Of a stretch of 64,000 nucleotides of DNA, positions 55,561 through 64,000 are shown piece by piece. Under the pieces are notes generated by a model that worked only from the letters and a program-made list of their open reading frames with translations, had not been told where the DNA came from and did no database searches. The DNA is from Arundinibacter roseus (GTDB taxonomy: Bacteria > Bacteroidota > Bacteroidia > Cytophagales > Spirosomataceae): positions 221,747-285,746 of the forward strand of contig NZ_SMJU01000005.1 of NCBI RefSeq assembly GCF_004348825.1, read 5' to 3'. Positions within the stretch are counted from its first letter, which is position 1, and each line of letters opens with the position of its first letter. The position numbers and the translations under genes were made by a program.

Positions 55561-57228
55561 CTAGCTCAGCTTTTTGTACTTAATCCGACGGGGCGTAGCG
55601 TCTGTTCCGAGGCGCTTGCGGCGATTTTCTTCATATTCTGAAAAATTCCCTTCAAACCAATATACCTGCGAATCCCCCTCAAAGGCCAGAATGTGCGTAG
55701 CGATGCGGTCAAGAAACCAGCGATCGTGGGAAATAACTACTGCACAACCTGCAAAATTTTCGAGACCTTCTTCCAGCGCCCGCAGGGTATTCACATCAAG
55801 GTCATTGGTAGGCTCATCGAGCAATAGCAAATTACCGCCTTCTTTAAGCATCATGGCCAAATGTACGCGGTTGCGTTCGCCTCCCGACAGAGTACCGACC
55901 TTTTTTTCCTGATCAGACCCGGCAAAATTGAACTTACTGACATAGGCGCGGGCGTTGGTTTGCTTACCACCCAACATCACCCACTCATTGCCATCAGAGA
56001 TTGTCTGAAACACCGTTTTGTTCGGATCCAGGTTGTCATGTTCCTGATCTACATAGGCCCACTGCACGGTTTCGCCCACATCAAACGTACCCCGCAACGG
56101 TTTTTCCTGTCCGGTAATGAGTTTAAATAGGGTAGTTTTTCCAGCACCGTTCGGCCCGATAATTCCGACAATTCCAGCGGGAGGCAGGGCGAAGTTCAGG
56201 TTTTCATACAGAAGTTTGTCGCCGTAGGCCATCATGATGTCATGGGCTTCAATGACTTTATTACCCAAACGGGGCCCCGGCGGAATAAATAGTTCCAGTT
56301 TTTCTTCCTTCTCACGGCCGTCTTCACTCAGCATTTTTTCATACGCTCCCAGGCGGGCTTTCGACTTGGCCTGTCGGGCTTTGGGCGCCATCTTCACCCA
56401 TTCCAACTCTCGTTGCAGGGTTTTCTGGCGTTTTGATTCCTGCTTTTCTTCTCTTTTCAGGCGATCCTGCTTTTGTTCAAGCCACGACGAATAATTCCCT
56501 TTCCACGGAATACCCTCGCCCCGATCCAGTTCCAGGATCCAGCCGGCTACGTTATCCAGAAAATACCGGTCGTGCGTCACGGCAATAACGGTTCCTTTGT
56601 ACTGACGCAAATGCTCTTCCAGCCACAACACCGACTCCGCGTCGAGGTGGTTGGTGGGCTCATCGAGCAGCAGTACATCCGGCTGCCGCAGCAGCAGTCG
56701 GCAAAGTGCTACACGGCGTTTTTCGCCGCCGGACAAATTGGCCACGGACGCATCTGACGGCGGACAGCGCAGGGCATCCATCGCTACTTCCAGGCGATTA
56801 TCCAGGTTCCAGGCATCGGTGGCGTCGAGTCGCTCCTGAACTTCTCCCTGCCGTTCAAGAAGTTTGTCAAAATCGGCGTCGGGATCTCCGAAGGCTTCGT
56901 TAATTTGATCAAATTCTTTGAGTAGATCAACGATTTCCTGCACTCCTTCTTCTACAACCTCCCGAACTGTTTTCTCAGGATCCAGTTTTGGTTCCTGTTC
57001 GAGCATACCGACGGAGTATCCGGGAGAAAAAACAACCTCTCCAAAAAAATCTTTATCAACCCCCGCAATGATGCGCAGTAAAGTTGATTTTCCGGAGCCA
57101 TTTAGTCCTAAAACGCCTATTTTGGCGCCATAAAAAAAGGACAAATAGATATTTTTAATGATATGTCGAGTGGGCGGAATGACCTTACTAACACCCGCCA
57201 TTGAGAAAATAATGGTTTCGTTACTCAT
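55561..57228 (-). CDS. ettA: Energy-dependent translational throttle protein EttA (ABC-F ATPase)
   Basis: The 555-residue cytoplasmic protein has two ABC ATPase domains. Walker A motifs are GLNGSGKST (about 40) and GPNGAGKTT (near 360). Signature motifs are LSGGEKRRV and LSGGERNRV, and Walker B is LLLDEPTNHLD and LLLDEPTNDLD. The linker carries the arm region seen in EttA, and the length matches the family. EttA binds the ribosomal E site and gates entry into elongation according to ATP level. It is divergent from the DUF349 gene, with 69 bp between starts. Confidence 0.95.
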   Translation of the reverse strand: MSNETIIFSMAGVSKVIPPTRHIIKNIYLSFFYGAKIGVLGLNGSGKSTLLRIIAGVDKDFFGEVVFSPGYSVGMLEQEPKLDPEKTVREVVEEGVQEIVDLLKEFDQINEAFGDPDADFDKLLERQGEVQERLDATDAWNLDNRLEVAMDALRCPPSDASVANLSGGEKRRVALCRLLLRQPDVLLLDEPTNHLDAESVLWLEEHLRQYKGTVIAVTHDRYFLDNVAGWILELDRGEGIPWKGNYSSWLEQKQDRLKREEKQESKRQKTLQRELEWVKMAPKARQAKSKARLGAYEKMLSEDGREKEEKLELFIPPGPRLGNKVIEAHDIMMAYGDKLLYENLNFALPPAGIVGIIGPNGAGKTTLFKLITGQEKPLRGTFDVGETVQWAYVDQEHDNLDPNKTVFQTISDGNEWVMLGGKQTNARAYVSKFNFAGSDQEKKVGTLSGGERNRVHLAMMLKEGGNLLLLDEPTNDLDVNTLRALEEGLENFAGCAVVISHDRWFLDRIATHILAFEGDSQVYWFEGNFSEYEENRRKRLGTDATPRRIKYKKLS

Positions 57229-57297
57229 TTTTTAGTTAATTTGTGCCTGGCAAATATCGTTAAATAACCCCTATACCAGCAGATAAAAAGTGAAATA

Positions 57298-58575
57298 ATG
57301 GAAAATGCCCAACAAACGAAAGAATACGGCTATGTCGAAGATGGCAAAGTATTTTTAAAAGGGTACCTCGACTATCCTGCCCGGCAGATCGGCGAGGTAA
57401 AAAGAACAGAGCAGGAAGCAATCGATTATTTTAAGAATCGATTCACCATCGCCGAAAGCAAGGTCGCTCTTTTAGAAAGTGAAGTTCAGGAAGCCCAAAA
57501 CAAGGGCTCGTACCTGACCAAGCTGTTGCAGCTACGCCGAAAACTAATCGGCTTTGATGCAATTGGCGACTTTATCCCCCTGCTAGAACGCCTCGACAAA
57601 GCCGAAGCCTACTTGTCCGAACTGATTCATTCGAATCAGCTCAAAAACCTGGAAATCAAGCGTGCACTTATCGAAGATGCCAAAGTCGCTGCTGCCATTG
57701 AAGATTGGCAGGTTGCTACCGACGCATTGCAGGAGGTAAAATCCAAGTGGATCAGAACCGGCCCCGTCGATAAGGAATTTCAGGATGCAGTAGACACGGA
57801 ATTCCAGGGTGTTCTGGATGACTTTTTTCACCGCCGTCGCGAGTACTTTGCCGAGCAAAACAAGATTGTGCAAGGCCGGGTAGACGAGTACGAACGTCTC
57901 ATTAAGCAGGTCAAGCAGCTCTCATGGAGCAATGATCTGGACGCTTCCTACCAAAAAACCCGCGAAATCCGCAACGCATGGAACGCCATTGGCGAGGTTC
58001 CGCCCAAGAAATTTTTCAAAATTAATAAGGCGTACCGCCACTTTTTGAAACTTTTCTACGACAAGTATAACCTTGCCAAAGGAATCGAACCCAAAGTACG
58101 GGTTGATCCGCGTATTCTGGAACAGCAAAAACTGCTGGAACAAGCTGAATACGCACTCAAAAACGATAACATCGTGATTGCGTCCGAAAAAGCGAAAGTT
58201 TTGCTTAGCAAGTGGAAAGACATCCGGATTCCATTTAAGCTTGCAGACAAAGAGCTTGCCGAAAACTTCCGGTCTACCTGCGACAAGATTTTTGAGCTGA
58301 GCTATTTGGCCCGTGTAATTAGCCGCAAGTACCCGGCTTTTGAAATGAAAAGTGAAGAAGAGCAGCTACGCACACAAATTCGCGAAATGGAATGGCTCGT
58401 GAGCCGCGAACGCAGCGATTTGGAATTTGCTACGCAGGATGTTGAACGCAGCCTGACCGGTAACGAAGAGGAAGATAAGCGCATGTTGGGCCGTCTGAAT
58501 ATTCAGAAACGGAAGATTGCGATGAAAGATAAAATTCTCAGAGAATTTCAGCGGAAGCTGGATCGCCTGAGTTAA
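57298..58575 (+). CDS. DUF349 domain protein
   Basis: The 425-residue, highly charged, helix-rich protein contains repeats of the DUF349 type, for example VKSKWIRTGPVDKEFQDAVD, TREIRNAWNAIGEVPPKKFFK and KVLLSKWKDIRIPFKLADKE. It has no signal or membrane segment. The family is common in Bacteroidota and of unknown function. It is divergent from ettA, and its last 38 bases overlap the end of the convergent LacI-type regulator gene. Confidence 0.9.
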   Translation: MENAQQTKEYGYVEDGKVFLKGYLDYPARQIGEVKRTEQEAIDYFKNRFTIAESKVALLESEVQEAQNKGSYLTKLLQLRRKLIGFDAIGDFIPLLERLDKAEAYLSELIHSNQLKNLEIKRALIEDAKVAAAIEDWQVATDALQEVKSKWIRTGPVDKEFQDAVDTEFQGVLDDFFHRRREYFAEQNKIVQGRVDEYERLIKQVKQLSWSNDLDASYQKTREIRNAWNAIGEVPPKKFFKINKAYRHFLKLFYDKYNLAKGIEPKVRVDPRILEQQKLLEQAEYALKNDNIVIASEKAKVLLSKWKDIRIPFKLADKELAENFRSTCDKIFELSYLARVISRKYPAFEMKSEEEQLRTQIREMEWLVSRERSDLEFATQDVERSLTGNEEEDKRMLGRLNIQKRKIAMKDKILREFQRKLDRLS

Positions 58576-59593
58576 TTATTTTGAGGGTGGAGCCTCTAAC
58601 CACCAAATTTGTTTTAAGCACCCTGGTTTCAAAATCCAGGGTGTTTTTGTTTTCTATCAATTCTAAAAGCAGTTCAGCTGCCTGCCGCCCCATCTCAAAA
58701 GAAGGCTGTGCAACCGAGCTCAGCGGTGGATCGAGCAGGGCAGAAATTGACAAATCAGAAAAACCCAACAGCGCTACATCCTGCGGCATACGGTAGCCCA
58801 ATTGCCGCAGCACCCAATGCACCCCGATAGCGATGCGGTCACTTGCTGCAAAAATGGCATCCGGACGCTCGCGCAGCGCCATCAGCTGATAGGCACGTTC
58901 GGCGCCGTCGGACTGACTATAATCAGCCGAAACCACCCACTCGTCCCGTAGGGGAAGATTATGTTTGGCAAGCGCATCTTTGTATCCATTGAATCGGTTG
59001 CGGCTGATATTGAGCCCCATCGGCCCCGAAATATGGGCAATACGCCGACAGCCTTGCATAATCAGGTGCTCTGTTCCTTCAAACGCTCCTTCATAATCAT
59101 TGACCAATACTTTGTGCGTTTGCACCTGCTCACTAATCCGATCAAAAAATACGACCGGAATATCGCTTTCCTGTAACTCCTCAAAATGAGAATGATCAGG
59201 TGATTTGCTGGCCACAGACACAATCAGGCCATCGGCCCGGCGGGCTGCAATGTGACGGGCATCAATGCATTCGCGTTCGTACGAATCATGACTTTGGTAA
59301 ATCATGACGTGGTAGCCCCGGCTATACGCCACATCTTCAACCCCGCCAATTGCCATGGAAAAAAACGGATTATCGATATCCGGCACAATGATTCCGATGG
59401 TTTGCGTGCGGTTTTTTAAGAGACTCAGCGCAATTGGGTTGGGTGAGTAGTTGAGGCGGCGCGCCAGTTCGATTACCCGCTCGCGGGTGTGCTCACTAAT
59501 CTCGGAACTATCTCGAAGTGCCCGCGATACGGTTGACTTTGAGATATTTAGCTGCCTTGCTATTTCCTTAATTGTAATCGAGGTTTTTCCCAT
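58538..59593 (-). CDS. LacI-family transcriptional regulator
   Basis: The ATG at 59593 gives 351 residues beginning MGKTSITIKEIARQLNISKS, the HTH typical of LacI (SKSTVSRALRDSSEISEHTR). An upstream in-frame codon at 59635 would add an untypical tail. Residues about 65-335 form the periplasmic-binding-protein-like sensor (TIGIIVPDIDNPFFSMAIGG). It lies divergent from the sigma/uxuA/uxaC/kdgK genes with a repeat-type operator candidate between them, so control of hexuronate catabolism is plausible. The stop overlaps the DUF349 gene by 38 bases. Confidence 0.92.
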   Translation of the reverse strand: MGKTSITIKEIARQLNISKSTVSRALRDSSEISEHTRERVIELARRLNYSPNPIALSLLKNRTQTIGIIVPDIDNPFFSMAIGGVEDVAYSRGYHVMIYQSHDSYERECIDARHIAARRADGLIVSVASKSPDHSHFEELQESDIPVVFFDRISEQVQTHKVLVNDYEGAFEGTEHLIMQGCRRIAHISGPMGLNISRNRFNGYKDALAKHNLPLRDEWVVSADYSQSDGAERAYQLMALRERPDAIFAASDRIAIGVHWVLRQLGYRMPQDVALLGFSDLSISALLDPPLSSVAQPSFEMGRQAAELLLELIENKNTLDFETRVLKTNLVVRGSTLKIINSGDPASAEIL

Positions 59594-59714
59594 GAAATTT
59601 TGGTTTAAATACCGGAAAAATTCAAAAATTAACACCCTGAGTCCTTAAACTTCTTCGGTAAAATCGTACGCAAACTATGAAAAACTTCTGGATTCCCGGA
59701 AAAAAAGATCTTTT

Positions 59715-59740
59715 CGGGAACGGTCCCGGGAACGGTTGCA
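59715..59740. promoter_or_regulatory. Candidate regulator binding site in the divergent intergenic region
   Basis: The 10-base sequence CGGGAACGGT occurs twice with a 12-bp period (59715-59724 and 59727-59736), the second copy followed by TGCA. Their junction forms a near-palindrome around TCCCGGGA. This GC-rich block stands out in an A/T-rich region between the LacI-type gene and the sigma gene. It may be the LacI operator; this is inference. Confidence 0.5.
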
Positions 59741-59881
59741 TAAAAATATAGCTTTTTTTCAAGATAATTTTTTGCAAATCAACGAATCTATGCCTAATCT
59801 CCGTAGAGAATCAAACACAGATGCCAAAGAAGGTATCGCTACTTTTCACAAAAAAATTCTATTCCAAACCTCACACAAGTA

Positions 59882-60493
59882 ATGGAAACAATCGTAGTAC
59901 CCAAGCCCATCGCCAAGCACCGAACGTGCCCTAGCCGCATGGAAGTATTGTTCAAAAAAGTAGTGCAGGATGGCGATTATGTAGCCTATCGAGAATTATT
60001 TACACGCTATTATCGCTCGCTGTGCACCTATGCCATGCGGGTGGTGGTAGTTCGGGAAGTAGCCGAAGAAGTTGTGTCCGATGTTTTTGTAAAACTTTGG
60101 AAAAACCGTGAGCAGATTGAAGTGCATACGTCGTTTGAGGCTTACATGTACCGGGCCGTCCGGAACCAATCGCTCGATTACCTGAAACTGCGGATGCACC
60201 GGGTATACGAACGCGAATCGCTGGAAAGTATTCAGTGGAATTTGGCGTATGCCGATCATTATACGCCTGCCGAAGAAGTGGTTTTTAATGAGTTTTATGA
60301 TCGTATGGAGCGGTATATCAATGACTTGCCCCGGCAATGTCAGTTAATTTTCCGCATGAGCCGTGAAGAAGGGCTACGCTACCGCGAAATAGCTGACCAA
60401 CTGAAAATCTCAATCAAAACCGTAGAAACCCAAATGGGACGAGCGCTGAAAGTGCTGCGCGAGCGAGTACCGGAAAATCGCCTTGTGGCCTAG
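59882..60493 (+). CDS. ECF RNA polymerase sigma factor without adjacent anti-sigma
   Basis: The 203-residue protein has sigma-70 region 2 (about 35-100, YRELFTRYYRSLCTYAMRVV, then AEEVVSDVFVKLWKNREQ) and region 4 (about 140-195, RYREIADQLKISIKTVETQMGRALKVL). It belongs to the same Bacteroidota expansion family as the sigma factor at 10.2 kb, but no FecR gene follows. Instead uxuA lies about 170 bp downstream, past a hairpin. It is divergent from the LacI-type gene. Whether it controls the hexuronate genes or another locus is unknown. Confidence 0.92.
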   Translation: METIVVPKPIAKHRTCPSRMEVLFKKVVQDGDYVAYRELFTRYYRSLCTYAMRVVVVREVAEEVVSDVFVKLWKNREQIEVHTSFEAYMYRAVRNQSLDYLKLRMHRVYERESLESIQWNLAYADHYTPAEEVVFNEFYDRMERYINDLPRQCQLIFRMSREEGLRYREIADQLKISIKTVETQMGRALKVLRERVPENRLVA

Positions 60494-60567
60494 GGACGTA
60501 AGGTACTAAAAGGTCGTTTGTCGTCTTGTTTTTAAAGTACTATTTTCAAATTTCCTGAGGCTATTAA

Positions 60568-60631
60568 AAACCTGTGAGGTTTAGGCGTATTTTTATCTAT
60601 AAATAATTAACTATCAAAACCTCACAGGTTT
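60568..60631 (+). terminator. Hairpin between sigma gene and uxuA
   Basis: A perfect 15-bp inverted repeat (AAACCTGTGAGGTTT at 60568-60582 with its complement at 60617-60631) encloses a 34-base loop. It ends about 35 bp before uxuA. It may terminate the sigma transcript or act as an attenuator; the long loop and lack of a T run make the first less certain. Confidence 0.55.
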
Positions 60632-60665
60632 AATACCCACCACTTTTAGTTGAGCATTAAATACC

Positions 60666-61853
60666 ATGGCACTTGAACAAACATGGCGCTGGTTTGGCCC
60701 GAATGATCCCGTTTCTCTTGCGGATGTCCGGCAGGCTGGCGCTACTGGCGTAGTAACCGCCCTCCACCATATTTCTAATGGTGAAATATGGACACCACAG
60801 GAAATAGAATTCCGTAAATCTGAGATTGAGAAGGCCGGGCTTTCGTGGTCTGTTGTCGAGAGTATCCCGGTCCATGAAGCCATAAAAACCAGAACCGGAC
60901 GCTACAAAGAATTTATTGATAACTATAAAGAGTCGATTGTAAATCTGGGAAAATCGGGAATAGATACCGTTTGCTACAATTTTATGCCTGTTCTGGACTG
61001 GACGCGCACGGACCTGAACGCTCCGATGCACGACGGCTCCACCGGTCTCCGGTTTGATGCCGCCCAATTTGCGGCCTTCGAACTCTTTATTTTACAGTCG
61101 GCACTGGCACAAAAAACATATTCGGACGAACAGAAATCCAAGGCAAAAGCCTGGCTCGATCAGGCCGATGAGGAGCAGATTCACCGCCTGACCCGCAACG
61201 TCATTGCTGGGTTGCCCGGCTCCGAAGAAAGCTTTACGATTGAAGAATTCAGAGACGTGTTGGCTACCTATGCCCACATTGGCGACGCTGAACTTAGAGA
61301 AAATCTGTACCGATTTATCAATGAAATTGCACCAGTTGCGCAGGAATCCGGTGTGCGATTGTCTATTCATCCGGACGATCCGCCCTACCCTATTTTGGGA
61401 CTTCCCCGCGTAGTAAGCACTGAAAATGATGCGCTTCAACTGCTCAAAAGCTGCGAAGTACCCGCCAACGGCCTGTGCTTTTGTACGGGCTCTTACGGCG
61501 TCAGGGCCGACAACGACCTGCCTGGGATGGTAGAACGGCTCGGCGATCGCATTCATTTTATTCACTTACGGGCAACAACTCGCGAAGCAGACGGCAGTTT
61601 TTATGAAGCGGATCACCTCAATGGCGACGTGGATATGTACGCAGTCATGAAAGCCCTAGTGCTCGAACAAAAGAGACGTCGGGAAGAAAATCGCTCCGAC
61701 CTCCGGATGCCGTTCCGGCCGGACCACGGCCACCGCATGCTCGACGACCTGACTTCCGAAAAGCGGCTTAATCCCGGCTACACCGCAATCGGGCGGCTTC
61801 GGGGACTGGCAGAGCTTCGTGGACTTGAACTAGGCATTGAGCGCTCGTTATAG
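60666..61853 (+). CDS. uxuA: Mannonate dehydratase
   Basis: The 395-residue enzyme matches UxuA in length and motifs: [20 protein letters not shown] at the start, then [48 protein letters not shown] and a C-terminal [11 protein letters not shown]. It dehydrates D-mannonate to 2-keto-3-deoxy-D-gluconate in the cytoplasm, needing a divalent metal. Together with uxaC and kdgK downstream it forms the D-glucuronate branch of hexuronate catabolism. A mannonate oxidoreductase (UxuB) is not in the window. Confidence 0.95.
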   Translation: MALEQTWRWFGPNDPVSLADVRQAGATGVVTALHHISNGEIWTPQEIEFRKSEIEKAGLSWSVVESIPVHEAIKTRTGRYKEFIDNYKESIVNLGKSGIDTVCYNFMPVLDWTRTDLNAPMHDGSTGLRFDAAQFAAFELFILQSALAQKTYSDEQKSKAKAWLDQADEEQIHRLTRNVIAGLPGSEESFTIEEFRDVLATYAHIGDAELRENLYRFINEIAPVAQESGVRLSIHPDDPPYPILGLPRVVSTENDALQLLKSCEVPANGLCFCTGSYGVRADNDLPGMVERLGDRIHFIHLRATTREADGSFYEADHLNGDVDMYAVMKALVLEQKRRREENRSDLRMPFRPDHGHRMLDDLTSEKRLNPGYTAIGRLRGLAELRGLELGIERSL

Positions 61854-61908
61854 TTCTGCGGAACTCGTCTTTTTTTATTTACTACTATCGAAATTAAATC
61901 ATAGCCTC

Positions 61909-63339
61909 ATGAGTACCATTCATCATACCGCTCAAAAGACGTTCATAACCGAAGATTTTTTACTTCGTACTGAAACCGCCCGGCAGTTGTACCACGACTA
62001 CGCAAAGCAGATGCCCATTATAGATTATCACTGCCACCTTCCGCCCGATCAGATTGCAGAAGATCGGCAGTTTGAGAATCTTACACAGATATGGCTCTAC
62101 GGCGATCATTACAAATGGCGGGCGATGCGCACCAATGGCGTTGCTGAGCGGTACTGTACGGGCGATGCGTCCGATTGGGAAAAGTTTGAGCAATGGGCCG
62201 CTACCGTACCCTACACGATGCGCAACCCGCTCTATCACTGGACACACCTGGAACTGCTCCGATATTTTGATATTGACTATATTCTGAATCCTGATACCGC
62301 CCGGGAGATTTATGAGGAATGTTCCGCCAAGCTGCAAACGCCCGAATACAGCGTAAAAAGTTTGCTTCGCAAAATGAATGTGAAGGTCATTTGTACCACG
62401 GATGATCCGACCGATTCGCTGGAATATCATCAGATGATTCGTGAAAGTGGCTTTGAAATCAAGGTGTTGCCTACTTTCAGGGCTGACAAATCTATGCTCC
62501 TCATTAATGATCCGGAGGCTTATAAAGCCTACGTTCAGAAAATTTGTGAAGTAGCCGGTGTTACCTACAATGGCGAGTATTATAACCTCGTAGAAGCGCT
62601 GCACAAGCGGCATGATTTCTTCGCAGAAATGGGCGGACGCCTGTCTGATCATGGTCTGGAACATATTTATGCAACCCAATTTGACGATCAGGCCGCTTAT
62701 CGTGCGGCCGCGGTGGCACTTGCCGGGAGCGTGCCCGACAACGACGCTCAAAATGCGTACAAGTCTACGCTGCTTTATGAATTAGCCACGATGGATCATG
62801 CCAAAAACTGGACGCAGCAATTTCACCTTGGCGCCCTGCGAAACAACAATTCACGGCTACTCAAAACTCTTGGCCCTGATACCGGATGGGATTCCATTGG
62901 CGATTTTAGTCAGGCGCAGGCACTTTCCAAATTTATGGACAAGCTCGATTCTACGGATCAGCTGGCCAAAACGATTTTGTACAATCTCAACTCGGGTGAC
63001 AACGAAGTCATCGCTACTATGGTTGGCAACTTCAACGACGGCAGCGTAGCTGGCAAAATTCAGTTTGGCTCCGGTTGGTGGTTTCAGGATCAGAAAGATG
63101 GCATGGAAAAACAAATGAATGCCTTGTCCAATATGGGCCTTTTGAGTCGTTTCGTAGGAATGCTCACCGATTCCCGCAGCTTTTTGTCGTATCCTCGTCA
63201 CGAATATTTCCGCCGCATTCTATGTAATTTGATCGGAAATGATGTTGAAAATGGCGAACTGCCAAACGACATGCCGTGGCTCGGAAAAATGGTTCAGGAT
63301 ATTTCCTACAACAATGCCAAACAGTATTTTGGCTTCTAA
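61909..63339 (+). CDS. uxaC: Glucuronate isomerase (uronate isomerase)
   Basis: The ATG at 61909 gives 476 residues, the usual UxaC length. A longer open frame overlapping the uxuA end begins with an untypical tail. Motifs include PIIDYHCHLPPDQIAEDR near the start, with its metal-site histidines, then KWRAMRTNGV, ICTTDDPTDSLEYH and a C-terminal YPRHEYFRRILCNLIG. It converts D-glucuronate to D-fructuronate and D-galacturonate to D-tagaturonate. It follows uxuA by 55 bp, and a hairpin and kdgK follow. Confidence 0.95.
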   Translation: MSTIHHTAQKTFITEDFLLRTETARQLYHDYAKQMPIIDYHCHLPPDQIAEDRQFENLTQIWLYGDHYKWRAMRTNGVAERYCTGDASDWEKFEQWAATVPYTMRNPLYHWTHLELLRYFDIDYILNPDTAREIYEECSAKLQTPEYSVKSLLRKMNVKVICTTDDPTDSLEYHQMIRESGFEIKVLPTFRADKSMLLINDPEAYKAYVQKICEVAGVTYNGEYYNLVEALHKRHDFFAEMGGRLSDHGLEHIYATQFDDQAAYRAAAVALAGSVPDNDAQNAYKSTLLYELATMDHAKNWTQQFHLGALRNNNSRLLKTLGPDTGWDSIGDFSQAQALSKFMDKLDSTDQLAKTILYNLNSGDNEVIATMVGNFNDGSVAGKIQFGSGWWFQDQKDGMEKQMNALSNMGLLSRFVGMLTDSRSFLSYPRHEYFRRILCNLIGNDVENGELPNDMPWLGKMVQDISYNNAKQYFGF

Positions 63340-63384
63340 TCCGGCTTTTCTCTCCATATAGTTCTTCACTCAGAAGTACCCTTG

Positions 63385-63430
63385 TATGAACTTTCGGAAA
63401 GTATTTTAAACCACTTTCCGAAAGTTCATA
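63385..63430 (+). terminator. Strong hairpin between uxaC and kdgK
   Basis: A perfect 18-bp inverted repeat (63385-63402 with 63413-63430, 10-base loop) is followed by CCTTTGTTTT. It resembles an intrinsic terminator or attenuator placed inside a functional gene set, which may lower kdgK expression relative to uxuA/uxaC or mark a separate kdgK transcript. Confidence 0.75.
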
Positions 63431-63469
63431 CCTTTGTTTTATCCTTTCAGCAGAATAGACCTAACACAA

Positions 63470-64000
63470 ATGGCCCAAATTGTTACCATCGGTGAAGTAT
63501 TGATGCGCCTGAGCACTCCCGGATTTTCCCGTTTTGAACAAGCACGCTCACTCAATGTAACCTACGCCGGAGGCGAGGCAAACGTCGCCGCGGCATTGGC
63601 CTACTGGGGGCACTCAACCGCTCATGTAACCCGCTTTCCAGATTCGCCTATTGGGAGAGCAGCAGCTCAATATTTGCACTTTCACGGAGTAGATATTTCA
63701 AGTATTCTTTACGGTGGACCGCGAATGGCCGTTTATTTTCTGGAAACCGGCGCAGCTATGCGCGGAAGTCAGATTGTGTACGACCGGGCCGGATCTTCGT
63801 TTGCTACCATTGACCCGGCAGAGTTAAATTGGGACGAGATCCTGAAAGATGCCAAGTGGTTTCACTGGGCGGGCATTACGCCGGCCCTTTCGCAGGAAGC
63901 AGCCGATGCCTGTTTGCAGGGCATACAGGCAGCCCGGCAGCGGGGCATTACGGTTTCGGGGGATATTTTTTACCGATCCAATCTTTGGAAATACGGAAAA
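63470..64000 (+). CDS. kdgK: 2-keto-3-deoxygluconate kinase (PfkB family), 5' part
   Basis: The reading frame opens at 63470 and runs 177 codons to the window end without a stop, so the gene is cut at the right edge. Visible PfkB/ribokinase features are the opening IVTIGEVLMRLSTPGFSRFE, YAGGEANVAAALAYWG near residue 38 and GSQIVYDRAGSSF. A later SGDIFYRSNLWK segment resembles the DxNYR region of KdgK, with F in place of N. It phosphorylates 2-keto-3-deoxygluconate, the product of UxuA, giving KDPG. The position after uxuA and uxaC supports the call. Confidence 0.88.
   Translation, partial: MAQIVTIGEVLMRLSTPGFSRFEQARSLNVTYAGGEANVAAALAYWGHSTAHVTRFPDSPIGRAAAQYLHFHGVDISSILYGGPRMAVYFLETGAAMRGSQIVYDRAGSSFATIDPAELNWDEILKDAKWFHWAGITPALSQEAADACLQGIQAARQRGITVSGDIFYRSNLWKYGK

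Overview
The window looks like chromosome of a free-living, polysaccharide-degrading Bacteroidota, most likely a cytophagal (Spirosoma/Dyadobacter/Runella-like) bacterium. The reasons are three SusC/SusD outer-membrane pairs, an ECF sigma/FecR pair, LytS/LytTR signalling, lipoproteins with Bacteroidota-type lipoboxes, PSD1/DUF1501 proteins, glycoside hydrolases and weak or absent Shine-Dalgarno sequences. The genus is inference. I saw no rRNA, tRNA, CRISPR, transposase or phage gene.

Layout. 1-436 is a 44-bp tandem repeat array, followed by a two-domain DUF1456 gene. 1.0-9.2 kb holds an M16 protease, a GH29 fucosidase, an oxidoreductase with a 2Fe-2S domain, a Tat-exported sugar isomerase-like protein and a BNR-repeat protein. 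9.3-9.8 kb holds a toxin-antitoxin pair whose RelE-like toxin is broken. 10.1-19.1 kb is a co-directional block of ECF sigma, FecR, SusC with an STN domain, SusD and two secreted phosphoesterases. On the minus strand follow a giant VCBS/ASPIC lipoprotein (19.2-22.5 kb), a second SusC/SusD pair (22.7-27.7 kb) and a four-gene block: PSD1 cytochrome, DUF1501, L-rhamnose mutarotase, and DUF2231-cytochrome-LRR (28.4-34.7 kb).

A 941-bp divergent intergenic region with a hairpin-rich segment precedes a third SusC/SusD/lipoprotein set (35.7-40.9 kb). Next come a Tat-signal PLP aminotransferase, an AEC permease and a Hint-like secreted protein. 44-55 kb carries mixed metabolic and signalling genes: FAD oxidoreductase, esterase, CDGSH protein, double thioredoxin protein, GH2 enzyme, glycosyltransferase and a LytS/LytTR pair. 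ettA and a DUF349 gene are divergent. The right end is a hexuronate catabolic cluster: a LacI-type regulator, an ECF sigma factor, uxuA, uxaC and the 5' part of kdgK.

How it fits together. Uronic acid, rhamnose and fucose functions recur (fucosidase, rhamnose mutarotase, GH2, UxaC/UxuA/KdgK), which suggests growth on plant or algal polysaccharides. The parts most worth a second look are the sigma/FecR/SusCD/phosphoesterase block, the PSD1/DUF1501/RhaM/cytochrome-LRR block, the structured region before the third SusC, and the periplasmic aminotransferase with its AEC permease. Intergenic stretches longer than 300 bases are 9813-10149, 27716-28426, 34728-35668 and 55250-55560; each is described in the list.
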